Counted from the first letter of the stretch, positions 10,947 through 24,278 are shown. The stretch: DNA of 64,000 nucleotides from Neostapfia colusana (GCA_030760725.1 JASWHV010000016.1:45581227-45645226), one strand, 5' to 3'. The notes: generated from the sequence alone by a model not told the origin. Made by a program: numbers and translations.

Positions 10947-11192
10947 TTTAGGTGCACCGTCAGGTTCGCCTTCCCCTAGTTTTGTTTATCTTGAACTCGT
11001 CCTATCATCCACGAAAAAGCCAAAAAAATTATAGTCATAGGTTTCTCCATCCCAGACCAGGTTTAACCTTTTGCACAATTCTGTTTTGGAGTCCGTAGTG
11101 TTGAATTTGTGTCCTAGTTCGTGTTTTGTTGCTGGTTTAATCGTGTTTTGTGCCTACTTTGTTATTCCATCCGCTGCATTCCATCGAAACCC
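10947..11192 (+). other. Element C leader, left part
   Basis: Non-coding sequence between primer site and gag, interrupted by element B. The last five bases, aaccc (11188-11192), are the left copy of B's target-site duplication. I see no gene here. Confidence 0.8.
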
Positions 11193-14100
11193 TGAGACAG
11201 CCAGGACCTCGTCGGATGGTGCCGTGTTATGCGGCACCCAACAGCACACGGGTCAAAGAACACACATCATATTACATAAATAGTTTAGCGGAAGCGTACA
11301 AGAATGTTTTACAAATAGTTATATCAGAGTAAACTACAGCGGAAGACTATCACTCTCACGACTCATATCTAAACTAGCAGCAAAGAAACGGTCCAGCCCG
11401 CGGACGTTTCTTACTAGCAACACGAAGACAATCTGCAGCGGCGAGGATGCTCTTTGAGTAAGCACTTGGAGTTTCCCGAGTCTCATCGGCATCCCTTCTC
11501 ATAAGCATCGAGTCAATTACCTGCGAAGCAACTCGGATAGCATCCATGAGCATAACGCTCAGCAATACTTAACCGTCACCCTAAACATGAAACTCTAAGT
11601 GAGGTTATGAACCTAACATAGGATGGCATAAGCATAATTTAACTCGCCTAAAAGTGAATCCTTACTTTCAGGTATTAATTGCAACATTTTAAGTAACCTT
11701 GGGCATGCCACATCGGGAGTCCACAATCAAACAAGAAACGCTTTCCCCCGATGTAAATTGCTCATGGCATAAAAGAATTGAGTTTGCACTAGCCTATGCA
11801 TCAAGATCCAATACAAAGGTAGGATAATACTTCACATCAAAATGATTAGTTCCTTTCTCATGCAAGTTCTTACTACGTCATGACTGTGAGAACAAGTATG
11901 CTCGGTCCATTCCGCGAGCGACGGTGATTCGAATCAATAACACCCGGACTACACGACACGTACGCCCGTACTCGACGTTGCCTACAACAACCATCACTGA
12001 CGTCGTACGTGGCAGCCTTTCCCCTGTTTCACCCCCGCTGAATCGATCAAGTCGCCCCGTACAGTAGCTACTCTCATGGTGCACCTTCCGACGTGAGATG
12101 TCATGAGAATATTCCCCACATACTGCACACCGGCCGTCCGCCTGAGGCGACCCGAAAAGTCCCAACGACAGCTTCCCGAGGTACATCGGTTTACTGGGTC
12201 CCATATAGCCGGCATGAGTCTGGTACACAACTCAAACTTGTTCAACAGGGCCGCATACGGATCGGTCCTTGACCGAGACAGACAGGTCTATAGCACCCAG
12301 GCCCCTATGTCCTGCTGCTCCTACAACCTTCCGGTCTCAACATTAACTTGCTAATTCAATTATGAACCAATCCCGTACGCCCCTGTTGTTCCTGAAACTG
12401 CGAGTAGCATCTCACCACTCGACTTCTACCGAACCGTACTTAAGCATGGCAGTTCTACACGGTGAAAGACACTTACCCAATACTCCATGGGTCATTTGGC
12501 TATGCAAGAGGATATCAAACACTAGACCTAATGCACAGTTCATCTCTTAACCGAAAGTGATTACAAAATAAAAACTTAATAGCTGTTAAATGCAAACCAG
12601 AGCTTGCCTGTTTTGCATGGTAGTCGTATATAACAGTTAGTGTCCTTGCAGATCCACCCTTGATTCTCCGGAGCTTGATCCACTTCGATGAATCGCTCCT
12701 TTGAGTCCCCTTCGTCGGGGTTCCTATTGAAATGCATATGCACATGTTTTATAGAATGTAATGGAAAGAAGTTATAGAATTAATCTCTTAGGAACAGAGG
12801 TTGTGTGGAAAAGCCAAGCATGGCTTGGTTTGCCTCTGTTGTGCAAAGAACAGAAATAAACTAAATTGACTTTAAGGCCTTAGCTATACACTAATCATGT
12901 TCCCTAATGAACATAATAGATAAGCTGAAAAGATTTGAGTGCAACTGAAGAACAAGAACTCCAATGGCCTCAAAACTTTTACAGAAGGTTCTATACTACC
13001 TAAGGATTTAGCTTGCCAAATTGCAGCTAATGTGGAGTCATATTGTGTCCTCCATAATTCTCACAATATCTCCTATGTATTCCCACATATACACAAGTAT
13101 GGAGAACAAGAACAGGGAGTTCAAGGACTCATATTGGGCTGATAATTTACATGTGAGTTCTTGACCACATGAGAGTAACCTGATCAAAAATTCAGCCCTT
13201 TTACTTGAGTAGTTCTTCCAGAACAATTCCTTGAGCATTTGTGGTCAAAAGAATTAATTCTGAAGAAATGTGCATTTTCATGCTCAATTAAGTGAACTAC
13301 AATTCCAAGTATGTCTCAGAGAGTTTGCCTAAATTGTTCTATGATTTTCGGAGCCATGGATCGCTCAGAATAGATTTTTGAAGTGGGAAATATTTTCTGA
13401 AAATGTTTCTGGACTCTTATGAACACAGCAGATTGTTTTTAGCAAATTCCTAATCAAATGATCTTCAAATGAGCTGAAAATTTGCTAGAAGGTCAATAAT
13501 ATGCTAAAGAATATTCTGGCAAAATTTGGGGATTTTTGGATAATCCAAACTCCCTCAATAATTCTTTTTCATAAAACGTTCCAAGAATTATCCAGAATAA
13601 ACTATTGATTTTCATACAAATCCAAGTTCATATTGGGATAGAGCTCTGAAAAATGAATCCAACCCGAGTGAAATCACTCAAATTGGAGTTTTCTACAGGG
13701 AGTTATGATTTTCCCAAGTTTGAGCCAACCCTGGAATTATTTTCCTATTGAAAATCCAGCTGGACCCACAGTTTTGAATTCCAGCCAGTAGAAACAAAGC
13801 CACACCGGGCCACAGCGTCTCTGCGCGCCAACACATGGGATCCTGGCCACACCCGATCCCGGGTTTAAATTCTCTGCTGCTGACAGACGGGGCCCACGCT
13901 TCGTCTTCTACCTCCCGCTCCTCGCTCGCGCCCGCGCGCCCCCCTTTGCCGGAGTAACCGGAAGCTCGCCGGACCAGCCTTCCCGGCCACCGCCTGAGCT
14001 ATAACTCGCCGCCAGGGGGTTTAGGGCCTCGAGGAACATGGCTGTGGGGTTTGGTAGGGCCGCCGACGACAGGAACATGGCTGGCGACGTGTAACTGCCT

Positions 14101-15504
14101 CTGTGGTAGTTCGGCAGCATCGCCCGAGGTCTCCAGCCCTCAAAAACTTGTGCCGACGAGCCCTACAGCACCAGCGTACCTCTAGGAAGATCGACACGAC
14201 CTCAAACTAGCTCGGAAATGGCTGGAACTAGGTCGTCGTCGTGCGACCGAATGGGTCCGCCGTGAACCACCCAAGAAAAGCTCGAAATTCGTCGATCTGA
14301 GGCGTTTTCATGCGCTGGATGCAAAAGGGAAAATGATCGCTGGCTAATCCAGCTGCTACGTGCAAGATTTGAGGACCTAGGAAGAATTAGAGAGCGGGAA
14401 TTTGCTGAATCCATACCGGAAGCTCGGAATGAGGTCGCCGGAGCAAAACCTCGAAATTTGCCGCCGATAGCTCGCGGCACGGCCTGAGCTTGGGCTGAGA
14501 GCAGCACCACACCCGTGCGCGTCCGTAGGTGTGATCGCTCGGCCGTGAAACCCGCTGTGGAGGGCTGTCCACGAGCGCCCGATCACTTTCTCGGATTAGG
14601 TCGCCGCAGCGGCGGTCGTTCTCGGGCACCAGAGGCTGCAGCTCACTTGCTCGTGGGTCAGGGAGGTGTAGGCTGATCACAGGGAAAGGTTTAGCAGCTC
14701 GGGATAGGAGGAGGCGCGGTGGTTTTGCCGTTCTTTCGATCGGACCGAGAGCGGAGGGGAGGAGCTCGGGTTGCTCGGTGTGCTCGCGAGAGAAGAAGGC
14801 AACTGGGCTTTGCTTCGGCCAGGGGACACGTGATCACGTTGAAGACGCGGTCAGGACCGACCTCGGGGCGCCAGCGCGTGGAGACCGGCAGCAGGAGCTG
14901 GCGCGGCAAGCTCCTCTGTGGCGCTCGCGAGCTGCTCGAGAAAATTTCCCACCGAGAGCAAAACTTAGTGAGTAAGTCTCCTCCTTTAGCTCTATGACAT
15001 GTGGGTCCCACTCCACATGTACCTCCCAAATATCTGTTCAAGCTGATCTCTTTAATCCCCAGAATTCTAAGTTTAAAAAGGTGGGCTAGAATTTGAATTC
15101 CTCAAATTCAGTTTGAATTTGCAAGACTAAATCTGAATTTGGTTTAGAATTTGCAATATCTTCTTTTTAGGTCTCTTTTGAGCCCACCCTACAAATAGAA
15201 AGTTGGTGAGCAAACTCCTCCCTATGATTCCATCTATATGGCTGCATTTTCATTCAAAGTCCTTGACCACCACATGTGTGAACTTTGAATTTCAAATCTG
15301 AATTTTAAGCTCACATGCAAAGAGACATTTAACTCCTTATTGGTTCAACACTTTTAAATAAAAAGGTGAACCTCATGTTGGATGTTCATCCATGTATTAC
15401 CTTGCATGAAGAAAAGTTTTAGCAAGTCCCATTTTTCATGTCTTTGCCACACATATGAATTCAAACTTTAGTTTTTATTCATACACATTTTTGGGACTTT
15501 TACA
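11193..15504 (-). repeat. Element B 3' LTR (4312 bp)
   Basis: This matches 32136-36448 along its full length. On the minus strand it begins TGTAAAAGTCCC at 15504. It is distantly alike to the LTRs of D and F. It keeps a GC-type donor motif (CAG|GCAAGC, 12608/12607) and an acceptor at 11521/11520 about 1.09 kb apart. The reading phase of the flanking exons does not agree with that in D and F, so I do not claim a coding mini-gene in B. Otherwise this is non-coding. Confidence 0.94.
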
Positions 15505-15515
15505 TTCCCCCCCTT
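15505..15515 (-). promoter_or_regulatory. Element B polypurine tract
   Basis: On the minus strand AAGGGGGGGAA directly precedes the TG of the 3' LTR. Confidence 0.85.
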
Positions 15516-15566
15516 AAAATAATCTCGTCCCGAGATTACAAAAGAGGAACAAGACGGGAGAGGTAA

Positions 15567-16787
15567 TTACAAACTATACAAAGATAAAAGTTCCGGGTAG
15601 TTGGTGCGGAGATAATCTTCACTTTCCCACGTCGCCTCTTCCGTGGTGTGATTACTCCACAGCACCTTGAAGAATCTGATCGTCCGGTTCCGGGTTACCC
15701 GGGCCTTTTCATCCAAAATCTGAACCGGTCGCTCGGTGTAGGTCAGGTCCGGTTTCAGTTCGTCGATGTCCTCAGTGCGAACAGCAGCGGTGAATTTGAG
15801 GCACTTCCGCAGCTGTGAAACATGAAATACATCATGAACACCCGCTAGACTTGCTGGTAACTCCTGCCGGTAGGCTACGGGTCCGCACTTCTCCGTGATA
15901 GCAAAAGGACCAATAAAACGGGGAGCGAGTTTCCCCTTTACACCGAACCGGTGAATTCCCTTCATCAGAGATACCCGAAGGTACACATGCTCTCCGACGT
16001 CAAAATGCAAAGGCCTACGCCATTGATCAGCGTAGCTCTTCTGTCGGGATTGTGCAGCCTTTAAGTTCTCTTGTATCAACCGAATTCGGTCTTCGGCTTC
16101 GTTGACAAGATCAATCCCAAACAGAACTCTTTCGCCGGACTCACACCAATTCAGTGGTGTGCGACACTTCCGGCCGTAGAGAGCTTCATACGGTGCCATT
16201 TTAATACTCGCTTGATAACCATTGTTATATGAAAACTCCGCCAGCGGTAGGTGATCGTCCCAATTCCTACCATGGTGGATGGCACACGCTCTCAACATAT
16301 CCTCAAGCACTTGATTCACCCTCTCAGTTTGTCCATCGGTTTGAGGGTGATATGCGGAGCTTCTAATTAGCTTGGTGCCCAACGAGGCATGCAGTTGCTC
16401 TGAAAATCGAGCAACAAACAGTGCACCTCGATCTGAAATGATGGTCTTCGGGACACCATGTGAGCATATAATTCTGGAGATGAATAACTCCGCATATTGC
16501 CTTGCTCGATAATGAGTGTGCACCGGTATGAAATGAGCCGACTTCGTCAACCGGTCGACGATCACCCATATCGAGTCATGCTTCCTGGATGTGAGTGGTA
16601 ATCCGACGATGAAGTCTATACTCACATCCTCCCATTTCCACGCCGGTATCTTTAAAGGTTGTAGCGGTCCAGCTTTCCGCATATGATCAGCCTTGACCCG
16701 TCTACACGTATCGCATTCGGATACGTATTTAGCAATCTCCCTCTTCATCCTCGTCCACCAAAATTTCTGTTTCAAATCTTGGTACAT
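15567..16787 (-). pseudogene. pol: Element B integrase with chromodomain
   Basis: This 406-residue open segment begins inside the integrase zinc finger (CDTCRRVKADH). It then reads the core with all three acidic residues visible: IDFIVGLP, ISDRGALF and Glu in DGQTERVNQ. The GPF module (GPFAITEKCGPVAYRQELP) and a chromodomain follow, with IRFFKVLWSNHTTEEATWE and YPELL at the end. One otherwise conserved Trp in the RFWEQL stretch is Ser. A frameshift near 16785 separates it from the upstream RNase H part. The domain itself looks complete, but the full polyprotein is broken. Confidence 0.88.
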
Positions 16788-17824
16788 CTTGTTACTTCCG
16801 GGATGAATGGAAAACTTCGACAGTGGGCTTCATCCAAGATCTTCTTCCGGAGTTTCATATTACGCGGTACCACTATACGGTCATTAAACCATATCGTACC
16901 GTTCTCATCCTTCCGGAAACATTTCATCTCTCCGTTGTCTAGTCGTCTCCGTATGTGAGACATACCTCTGTCTCTTCTTTGAGCCTCAACAATCTCTTCA
17001 CGGATTGTTGGAATGAGCGCGAGATTATAAAGCGCGCCATACGGAATGACACGGAGGCTTGGTTCTTCGTCTTCTAACTCAGCAGCCGCCAAGTTGTGAA
17101 CGTGGGTTTTCCGACTAAGCGCGTCGGCAACCACGTTGGCTTTTCCCGGATGATAGTGGATCTCAATTTCATAATCTTTGATGAGCTCCAACCATCTCCG
17201 TTGCCTCATATTCAGCTCCTTCTGCGTGAAGATATACTTCAAGCTTTTGTGGTCGGTGTAGAGGTGAACAAGATTACCCAGTAGGTAATGCCTCCACATC
17301 TTTAACGCCAACACCACAGCAGCAAGCTCAAGATCGTGAGTTGGATAATGCTGCTCGTGGTTTTGCAGTTGACGAGACCCATAGGCGACTACACACCCTT
17401 CTTGCATCAGAACGCAGCCGAGACCGATGCCGGATGCATCGCAGTATACATCAAATGGCTTCGTCGTGTCCGGCTGAGCAAGAACTGGAGCCGTTGTGAG
17501 ATGTTTCACCAAAGTTTTGAATGCGGCTTCACATGCAGCATTCCACATGTATTTAGTGCCCTTCTTCAGCAGCTCCGTCATTGGTTTAGCAATCTTTGAG
17601 AAGCTCGGAATAAACCTCCGATAATACCCCGCTAAACCTAGAAAACTTCGGACCTCGTGGACTGATTTGGGAGATTCCCACTTCAGCACTTGTTCAATCT
17701 TGCTGGGGTCCACGGCGATACCTTCTGCTGAAATAATATGGCCTAGGAAAGGCACTTGATCAATCCAAAATTCGCACTTGCCGAACTTGGCATATAATTG
17801 GTGCTCCCGCAACCGTTGTAGCAC
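16772..17824 (-). pseudogene. pol: Element B RT thumb, RNase H and integrase N-terminus
   Basis: This segment has the RT connection (FLGHIISAEGIAVDP, FLGLAGYYRRFIP), RNase H with VYCDASGIGLGC, THDLELAAVVLALKMW, TDHKSLKYIF and KANVVADALSRK, and then the start of integrase. The frame derails near its end, where the zinc-finger His pair is expected. An in-frame TAG at about 17843-17845 separates it from the RT catalytic part and fits a CAG-to-TAG change. Confidence 0.86.
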
Positions 17825-17845
17825 GATACGCAGATGTTCAGCGTG

Positions 17846-18433
17846 CTATTCTTCAGATTTGGAGTAAACCAATATGTCGTCGATGAATACCACGACGAAC
17901 TTGTCTAACTCCGGCATGAATACAGAATTCATCAAGTACATGAAGTGTGTCGGAGCGTTGGTTAATCCAAATGACATGACGAGGTACTCATAGAGTCCGT
18001 ATCTCGTCGAGAAACCTGTCTTCGGTATGTCCTCCGGACGGATTTTGATTTGATGATATCCCGACCGAAGATCCATCTTCGAAAATACCTTTGCACCCAC
18101 AAGTTGATCAAACAGGATGTTGATGCGGGGCAGAGGATACTTGTTCTTGATCGTGACAACATTTAGAGGACGGTAATCAACACATAGCCGTAGTGTTTCA
18201 TCCTTCTTCTTAACGAACAGCGTTGAGCAACCCCAAGGTGAAGAACTTGGTCGTATGAAACCCTTGCTCATGAGTTCATTCAGTTGCTCTTTCAACTCCG
18301 CTAGCTCGTTAGGTGCCATCTTGTAAGGCCTTCGTGAGATAGGCATCGTTCCCGGCGCCAGTTCAATCTTGAACTCGACGTCTCGTTCGGGCGGCATGCC
18401 CGGTAAGTCATCGGGAAATACGTCGGGATAATC
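17846..18433 (-). pseudogene. pol: Element B RT catalytic part
   Basis: RT motifs in order: MPPERDVEFKIELAPG, SPWGCSTLFVKKKDETLRLC, DYRPLNVVTIKNKYPLPR, SKMDLRSGYHQIKIR, FGLTNAPTHFMYLMN and the catalytic FIDDILVYSK near 17860-17895. A TGA at about 18434-18436 lies between this and the protease segment in the same frame and fits CGA-to-TGA. Local sequence changes relative to D are few. Confidence 0.87.
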
Positions 18434-19141
18434 TCATACCACCGGAATATCTTCAAGCTTCAGCGCTTCCGTGTGGTAGGCCTCTACCATATCCGGATCT
18501 TCGCTGTCTAAAAACAGTGTGTGCTGTCCGTGAATCGGCAAGTCAATCTGGACAGTCCGGTTGCCGATATTGAGAACGGCACCGTGACGATTTAACCAAG
18601 ACATCCCCAATATAATGTATATCTTCTGCCTATCCAACATAATCAGCGATGTTGGGTATATTTTTCCGCCCAAACACAAAGCTGCTCGGGACACAATCTG
18701 ATTGGCAGAGATGTTCCCTCCCGGTGAACGTATAAGATAACTCGTTGCGGGAGTATTGGTGGATAGTTGGTGCTGATCCACACATGATTTGCTGATAAAA
18801 TTGTGGGTTGCACCGGAATCAAAAAGTATGAGCACGGGCACGTCTTTGAGAGTGAACATGCCCGCTAACACCGGTGCTCCCTCCGGGACATCCTCAATAG
18901 CCAGATGTTGCACACTCCCGGATTGCAATGCTGTTATGTTGACTGGAGCAGGTGGCGGCATACCACCTGACGATGATGGCTGTCTGGTGTTCACCAACTT
19001 CTCCCGGCATTCTTGCCTAAAATGCCCTGAACGGTGGCAATAAGAACACAGAGGTTTCCCCGGTTCTTCGTTGACTTGTGGTTGAGAAGTTGAGGCACTC
19101 GGCTGCAGCAATGATGCAACAGATGTCATTCGTTGCTGAGG
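18434..19141 (-). pseudogene. gag-pol: Element B gag C-terminus (zinc knuckle) and protease
   Basis: This contains the nucleocapsid CCHC knuckle CSYCHRSGHFRQEC near 19030-19050 and then the aspartic protease with the active-site stretch ILFDSGATHNFIS near 18800 and ILGMSWLNRHGA. The N-terminal end is cut by element F at 19147. The rest of gag resumes at 29705 on the same strand. The frame runs to the TGA at 18434. Confidence 0.87.
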
Positions 19142-19146
19142 CAAAG

Positions 19147-22100
19147 TGTAAGGGCCTCAGTTTTTGACACATAATTGAAGTGTTCATCACCACACCACAC
19201 ACCTCATTTGAGGAAAGATGATGAACACAAATGAAGAGCAAGTAACCACCATCAACATGCTCATTAGAGAACAAACTCACATATTGCAAAAGTGGTATTT
19301 CCCACATAGGATATAGGTGGGCTGGACATATGAAAACTCCTACACATTGCTAAGAATGTCCATGCCAAGTTTCACCCAAATTCAAAACCTTTTTAAGGTC
19401 ATTTTGGGTATGGCTAGAAAGATGGCAGTTTGAAACCATATTCAAATTCAAACTGTTTTTATCCCATGAATTTAAAAGTGTGAGGCATATTCTTATTCAG
19501 CACACTTTTATGAGCTCACACACCAATTTTCACTCCGTTTGGAGTTGATCTTGACATGAGCTAAGTAGGACAAATTCAAACTTTATTTGAATTCAAAACT
19601 GGACTTGTGCTGAAATTCACTCAAACCAAACCCAATTTGAATTCTACTGAATTCAAATGGCTCATGGGTGAATAATTTGAATCACCAGGGGTATTATGGG
19701 GCTCACTGTTTACAACAGTGATTAGGAGTAAATTTCAGAGGTTAAAACCCCAGGTAGGACCCACATGTCATAGAGGGAAGAAGGAGAAACTTGCAACCAA
19801 AGTCAGAGTCTCGGTGGGAAATTCCACCGAGCAGCTGTCGGCTGTGCCACCGAGCAGCTACCGGCGCCACCAGCTGCTTCCCTCTCCGCGCGCTGGCACC
19901 CAGGGCGGCTTGCTCGCGCCCCCACGCGACCGGCACCGCCTCCACTGAGCAGGAGTCGGCCGGCTTTATCTCCTCACGGGCAAAACCGAGCAGCGGCATT
20001 GTTTCTCGCCGCAGCTCTCTGCTCAATCGGGAAAACCAGGAAAACCATCTCCTCCTTCGTCCCTGAGCTGCTAGACAGCCACCTGAGGTCGCACTTCACC
20101 TCCCCAACACCAGAAACCCCGAGCTCCGACCTCCTTTTCCCGAAAACGATCGCCACCGCGGTGACCTAGCCTCAGCCGAGAGTCAGGCGCCCGTGGACAG
20201 CGTTCCACAGGCGTTTTCACGGTCCAGCAAGAGAGGCAACAGGAGCGCGCAACCACCGTGCTGCTCTCCTCCAAGTTTGGAAGCAAACCGTGAAGAATCC
20301 ACAGAGAATTTCCAGTTTTTGCTCCGGCGACCGTAAACCGAGCTTCCGGTACGGTTTCTTTAAATTCTCGCTCTATGATCTTTTGGAGGTCATCAAATCC
20401 TGCACATAGACGCTGGACTAGCCGGCGATCAAGTTCTTTTCTGCATCCGTGGCGTAAAACTGTATAGGAGTAACGAATTTCGAGCTCGATCGAGGGCGGT
20501 CATGGCGAGCACGATCGGTCACACGGTGCCGACCAACTTGCCGTCATCCCTGAACCCTTTTGACACCTTGTGGAGCTTCCTAGAGGTACACTGATGCTGT
20601 AGGACCGTTTGTTCGAGGTGTTGGCGGGTTAGAACCCAGGGTCGACGGCGCCGAACCTCAACCGAGGCCGCGGCACGTCGCCGAGCTATTTCCGGTCACC
20701 CCCAGCCCGACCTGACACCACCGATGTGTTCCTCGACGTCGACAACCCCCTGACGGTGAGTTTCAGCCAATGGGAGGTCCGGCAGCGGCGAGCCGGCGAG
20801 CTCCGAATCTGCTCCGGCGAGGTCGGCGGAGCGGGCGCGAGAGAACGGCGGGATTAAGACGAAGCCGGCTGGCCCATGTGTCAGCGGCTGAAGAATTTAA
20901 ATCGGGATCGGGTGTGGCCGGGGATCGGCTGTGCTGGCGCGCAAATACCCTGTGAGCTCCGGTGTGCCGGACACCTCCGCGCTCGACACGTGTGGTATCT
21001 CCGGTGTTCCGGACACCTCCGCGCTCGACACGTGTCCCCGCGGGCCCCCGAGGGTTTAAACTTTTCCCCGATTTTCAGAATTCTTCCAAACTTCAAATCC
21101 TCATAACTTTGGCTAGAAAGCTCCAAATCGAGTGAACCAAATTTTGCTGGATTCAGCTCTCTGAGTAATTTCCAGCAAATCAAGTTTCACTTCATGAAAA
21201 TCCTTAACTCTCCAGAATTAATTCCTAAAATTTTAAACTGTTTGGGATTTTAACTGGAGGATCCTTTGGAGTAAGATCCTGAAATTTTGCTGGGATGCTC
21301 ACCAAAATATCCCTGAACTACCATAAAAATTTCAGATCCATATGAGCTCATTTGATCCACCTAATGGTGTGATTAGTGAAACTGTTCCAGAGAAAATAGA
21401 AAATGTTCAGAAACATTTTCAGAATTTTCTCTGAAATTGTTTAGCTCATATCTTTAATTAGGAACCTTCAAATTAAGTGAGACCAACTCCATTAGAACCC
21501 TCTGAAAATCTAGTTTTCAGAAAGTCATAGTTTGTTTCTTGAAAATCCTTAGAGCACACTAAGAGTTCCAATTAAGGTCAAGGACATAATTAATTGTGGA
21601 GGGCTCAAATGAGCTTTGCTGCAACTAAAACTTGACCAAGTCTCTATTTAGGTTGTAACCTAGCTACCGTAAAAGTTTCACAGTCATAGGGTCTGTCTAG
21701 TGGGACTTATAAGCTTCACAAGTTTAAAACTTAATACAAACACATTTAAATTGATACATATGTTTTTCTAACATGTAGTCGCTAAGGTTGAGGAGGAACC
21801 CGAAGTCCTAGACTTCGTTACTCCCGAGGAACAGCTAGCCTATGACCAAGAGCAGAAAGGCAAGCTCCGGTTTGCATTAACCTTTTTATAAATGTTTATT
21901 GTTTTGAGCACATCTTTGATTACTTTATTCTTTGCATTAGAGTCCTGTTTGGAAACCCAACTGCATAGCCAAGAAAACCATGGGATGGGCTTAGGATTGC
22001 AAACCCCGTTAGCTACTGTAATGCTAAGTTAGTGTAGGATTGGGTACAAGTCGAGTAGTTAGAACTACTCGCGAGCATAGGCTAGAGGCACTCGACTCGG

Positions 22101-22415
22101 GTAGTGATAGCACATGAAACACATGGCAAGAAAATGAGACCAAGCGGAGAGTAAGGGCAACAGGACTTTGGGGCCTGTGTGCTGTAGCTCCGCTTGTGTC
22201 GATTGAGGACCGAGCCGTGTGCGGGCCTGTTGAACAAGCTAGAACAGTACCGAGGACCTACCGGCTATATGGGAACCGGTTAACTGATGTAACTCGGGTA
22301 GCTGGGTGTTGAGGCATAGCTGGTCGTTCAGAGGGTAGGTTGAGAGCTTGGGGTGTAAATCAGCTGGTGGCACTGAGATACGCGTGCAGAGACCTCTTGC
22401 TCGGGACGATTGGAC
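19147..22415 (+). repeat. Element F 5' LTR, lacking its 3' end
   Basis: From 21443 onward this matches 24449-24498 plus 27924-28850. After about 22415 (CGATTGGAC) it departs from the 3' LTR copy, which continues another ~850 bp. A perfect hairpin, CGAGTAGTT-AG-AACTACTCG, is at 22052-22071. A strong donor-like ACG|GTGAGT is at 20756. No host gene is seen. Confidence 0.88.
21779..21859 (+). other. Candidate LTR mini-gene exon 2 in F 5' LTR
   Basis: An 81-nt open exon starts after the acceptor TTTTTCTAACATGTAG and ends before the GC donor AAAG|GCAAGC at 21860. It encodes VEEEPEVLDF and PEEQLAYDQEQK. The D LTRs encode VEEETPEVLDF and PDEDLTPDQKQQ at the same place with mostly different codons. 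Exon 3 is deleted from this LTR and survives in the right copy. Confidence 0.5.
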
Positions 22416-22773
22416 GCAATACTTCACCAAGGAAGAAGGCGAAGAGGGGAACAAGATGTGGACGATCCATGTCGAAGTCCCTGCAGGACCTACGCCACCC
22501 GGTTGGGTGCCGTTCACTGTCACGGTGAGAGGAAGACAACCGGAAGGGATGTGGCAAGTGGCAGCCCGTGACACCCTGTCACGTTTCTGCCAACTACACG
22601 TGCAGGCTATGGTGGCCACTCCATACGCGCTCGTTCCGGTGGAGGGACGGGCTCAGCATGTGTGGGAAGGAAGGTACCTGGAGGCAACGGACCCGAGTTG
22701 CCCAAGGTACAACCCCGCGGAGGCAAATCTCAGCCTCCAGATGAGGGCGGGAAACGCCGTGATGGACAGCTAA
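22416..22773 (+). pseudogene. Unrecognised ORF fragment at the gag position of F
   Basis: About 119 codons open to TAA at 22771-22773. The 5' end is lost at the junction with the LTR. I do not recognise it. Visible features are WTIHVEVPAGPTPPGWVPFT, an Ala/Arg helix-like stretch (QVAARDTLSRFCQLHVQAM) and a final Asn/Ser-rich part. It has no zinc knuckle. Like the 259-aa ORF of element A it sits between LTR and pol, but the two share no obvious residues by eye. It may be a fragment of an orf0-type protein. Confidence 0.5.
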
Positions 22774-24278
22774 GCTGTTCATACGGAGCATCTCGCCACA
22801 AAGCTCAAGGAGGGCACGAGTCTCACTCATTATTTCTGGACAGTCCAGAAATAAAACTTCCAAGTGTCTATCAAGCCACAACCATCAGATTGGAGGATAT
22901 TCCAGTGGTCCGAGAGTTCCCTGACGTATTCCCGGACGATTTGCCAGGGATGCCGCCCGATAGAGCGGTGGAGTTCAAGATTGAACTTGCACCGGGAACC
23001 ATACCAATATCCCGAAGGCCGTACAAGATGGCGCCCAAGGAGTTGGCTGAACTGAAGACTCAGCTCACGGACCTCCTGGAGAAGGGTTTTATTAGGCCGA
23101 GCTCCTCACCATGGGGCTGTTCGGCGTTATTTGTCAAGAAGAAGGATGAGACGTTGCGGCTTTGCATGGACTATCGTCCATTAAATGCCGTAACAATCAA
23201 GAACAAGTACCCGTTGCCACGGATCGACATGTTGTTTGATCAGTTGGTCGAAGCAAAGATCTTTTCCAAAATGGACTTAAGATCTGGGTACCATCAGATT
23301 AAGATAAGGGCTGAGGACATTCTGAAGACGGCTTTCTCAACGAGGTACGGACTTTATGAGTACCTGGTTATGTCCTTCGGCCTCACCAATGCTCCAGCTC
23401 ACTTCATGTACTTGATGAACTCGGTATTCATGCCGGAGCTGGACAAGTTTGTCGTGGTCTTCATCGACGACATCCTGGTATATTCCAAGTCGGAGGAAGA
23501 TCACAAGAAACATCTGCGTATAGTCTTACAACGGCTGCGGGATCACAAGTTATACGCAAAATTCAGCAAATGCGAGTTTTGGATATCACAAGTGCCTTTC
23601 CTCGGGCATATCATCTCAGCGGAGGGTATCGCTGTGGACCCAAGCAAGATCACTCAAGTGCTGAATTGGAAATCCCCAAGAACTGTTCACGAGGTACGGA
23701 GCTTCCTCGGACTCGCGGGATATTATCGGAGGTTCATCCCGAACTTCTCGAAGATTGCCAAGCCAATGACAGAGCTGCTGAAGAACGCTACCAAATATGT
23801 TTGGAGTCCAGCATGTGAAGCAGCATTCAAGGCTTTAGTCAAGCACCTGACATCAGCACCGGTTTTGGCGCAGCCAGACACAACAAAACCGTTCGATGTG
23901 TACTGCGATGCATCCGGCATTGGGCTCGGATGTGTGCTGATGCAAGACCGAAGGGTGGTCGCGTATGGGTCACGGCAGCTTAGAAACCATGAGCAAAATT
24001 ATCCAACTCATGATTTGGAGCTCGCTGCCGTGGTACTTGCACTAAAAATGTGGAGGCACTACCTACTCGGTAACCTCGTACATTTATATACCGACCACAA
24101 AAGCCTCAAGTACATATTCACTCAGAAGGAGCTGAACATGAGGCAACAAAGATGGTTAGAACTGATAAAGGATTATGAGATAGAGATCCATTATCATCCG
24201 GGCAAGGCAAACGTAGTGGCAGATGCGCTGAGCCGCAAGTCACACGTCAATAATCTGACCATCACACCGTTGGAATAG
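22774..24278 (+). pseudogene. pol: Element F pol: protease/RT junction, RT and RNase H
   Basis: After a short junction, pol reads continuously from about 22830: LEDIPVVREFPDVFPDDLPG, MPPDRAVEFKIELAPG, SPWGCSALFVKKKDETLRLC, SKMDLRSGYHQIKIR, FGLTNAPAHFMYLMN, and the catalytic FIDDILVYSK near 23455-23490. The RT connection and RNase H follow (VYCDASGIGLGC, THDLELAAVVLALK, TDHKSLKYIF, KANVVADALSRK). A TAG at 24276-24278 stops the frame. The protease active site and gag are missing. RT and RNase H themselves look unbroken. Confidence 0.88.

Noticed and set aside
11400..12745. Mini-gene exons in element B's LTRs
   Set aside because: A GC-type donor and an acceptor 1087 bp away exist, but the frames on either side are not in the phase seen in D, F, A and G and give an early stop. 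Not claimed as coding.
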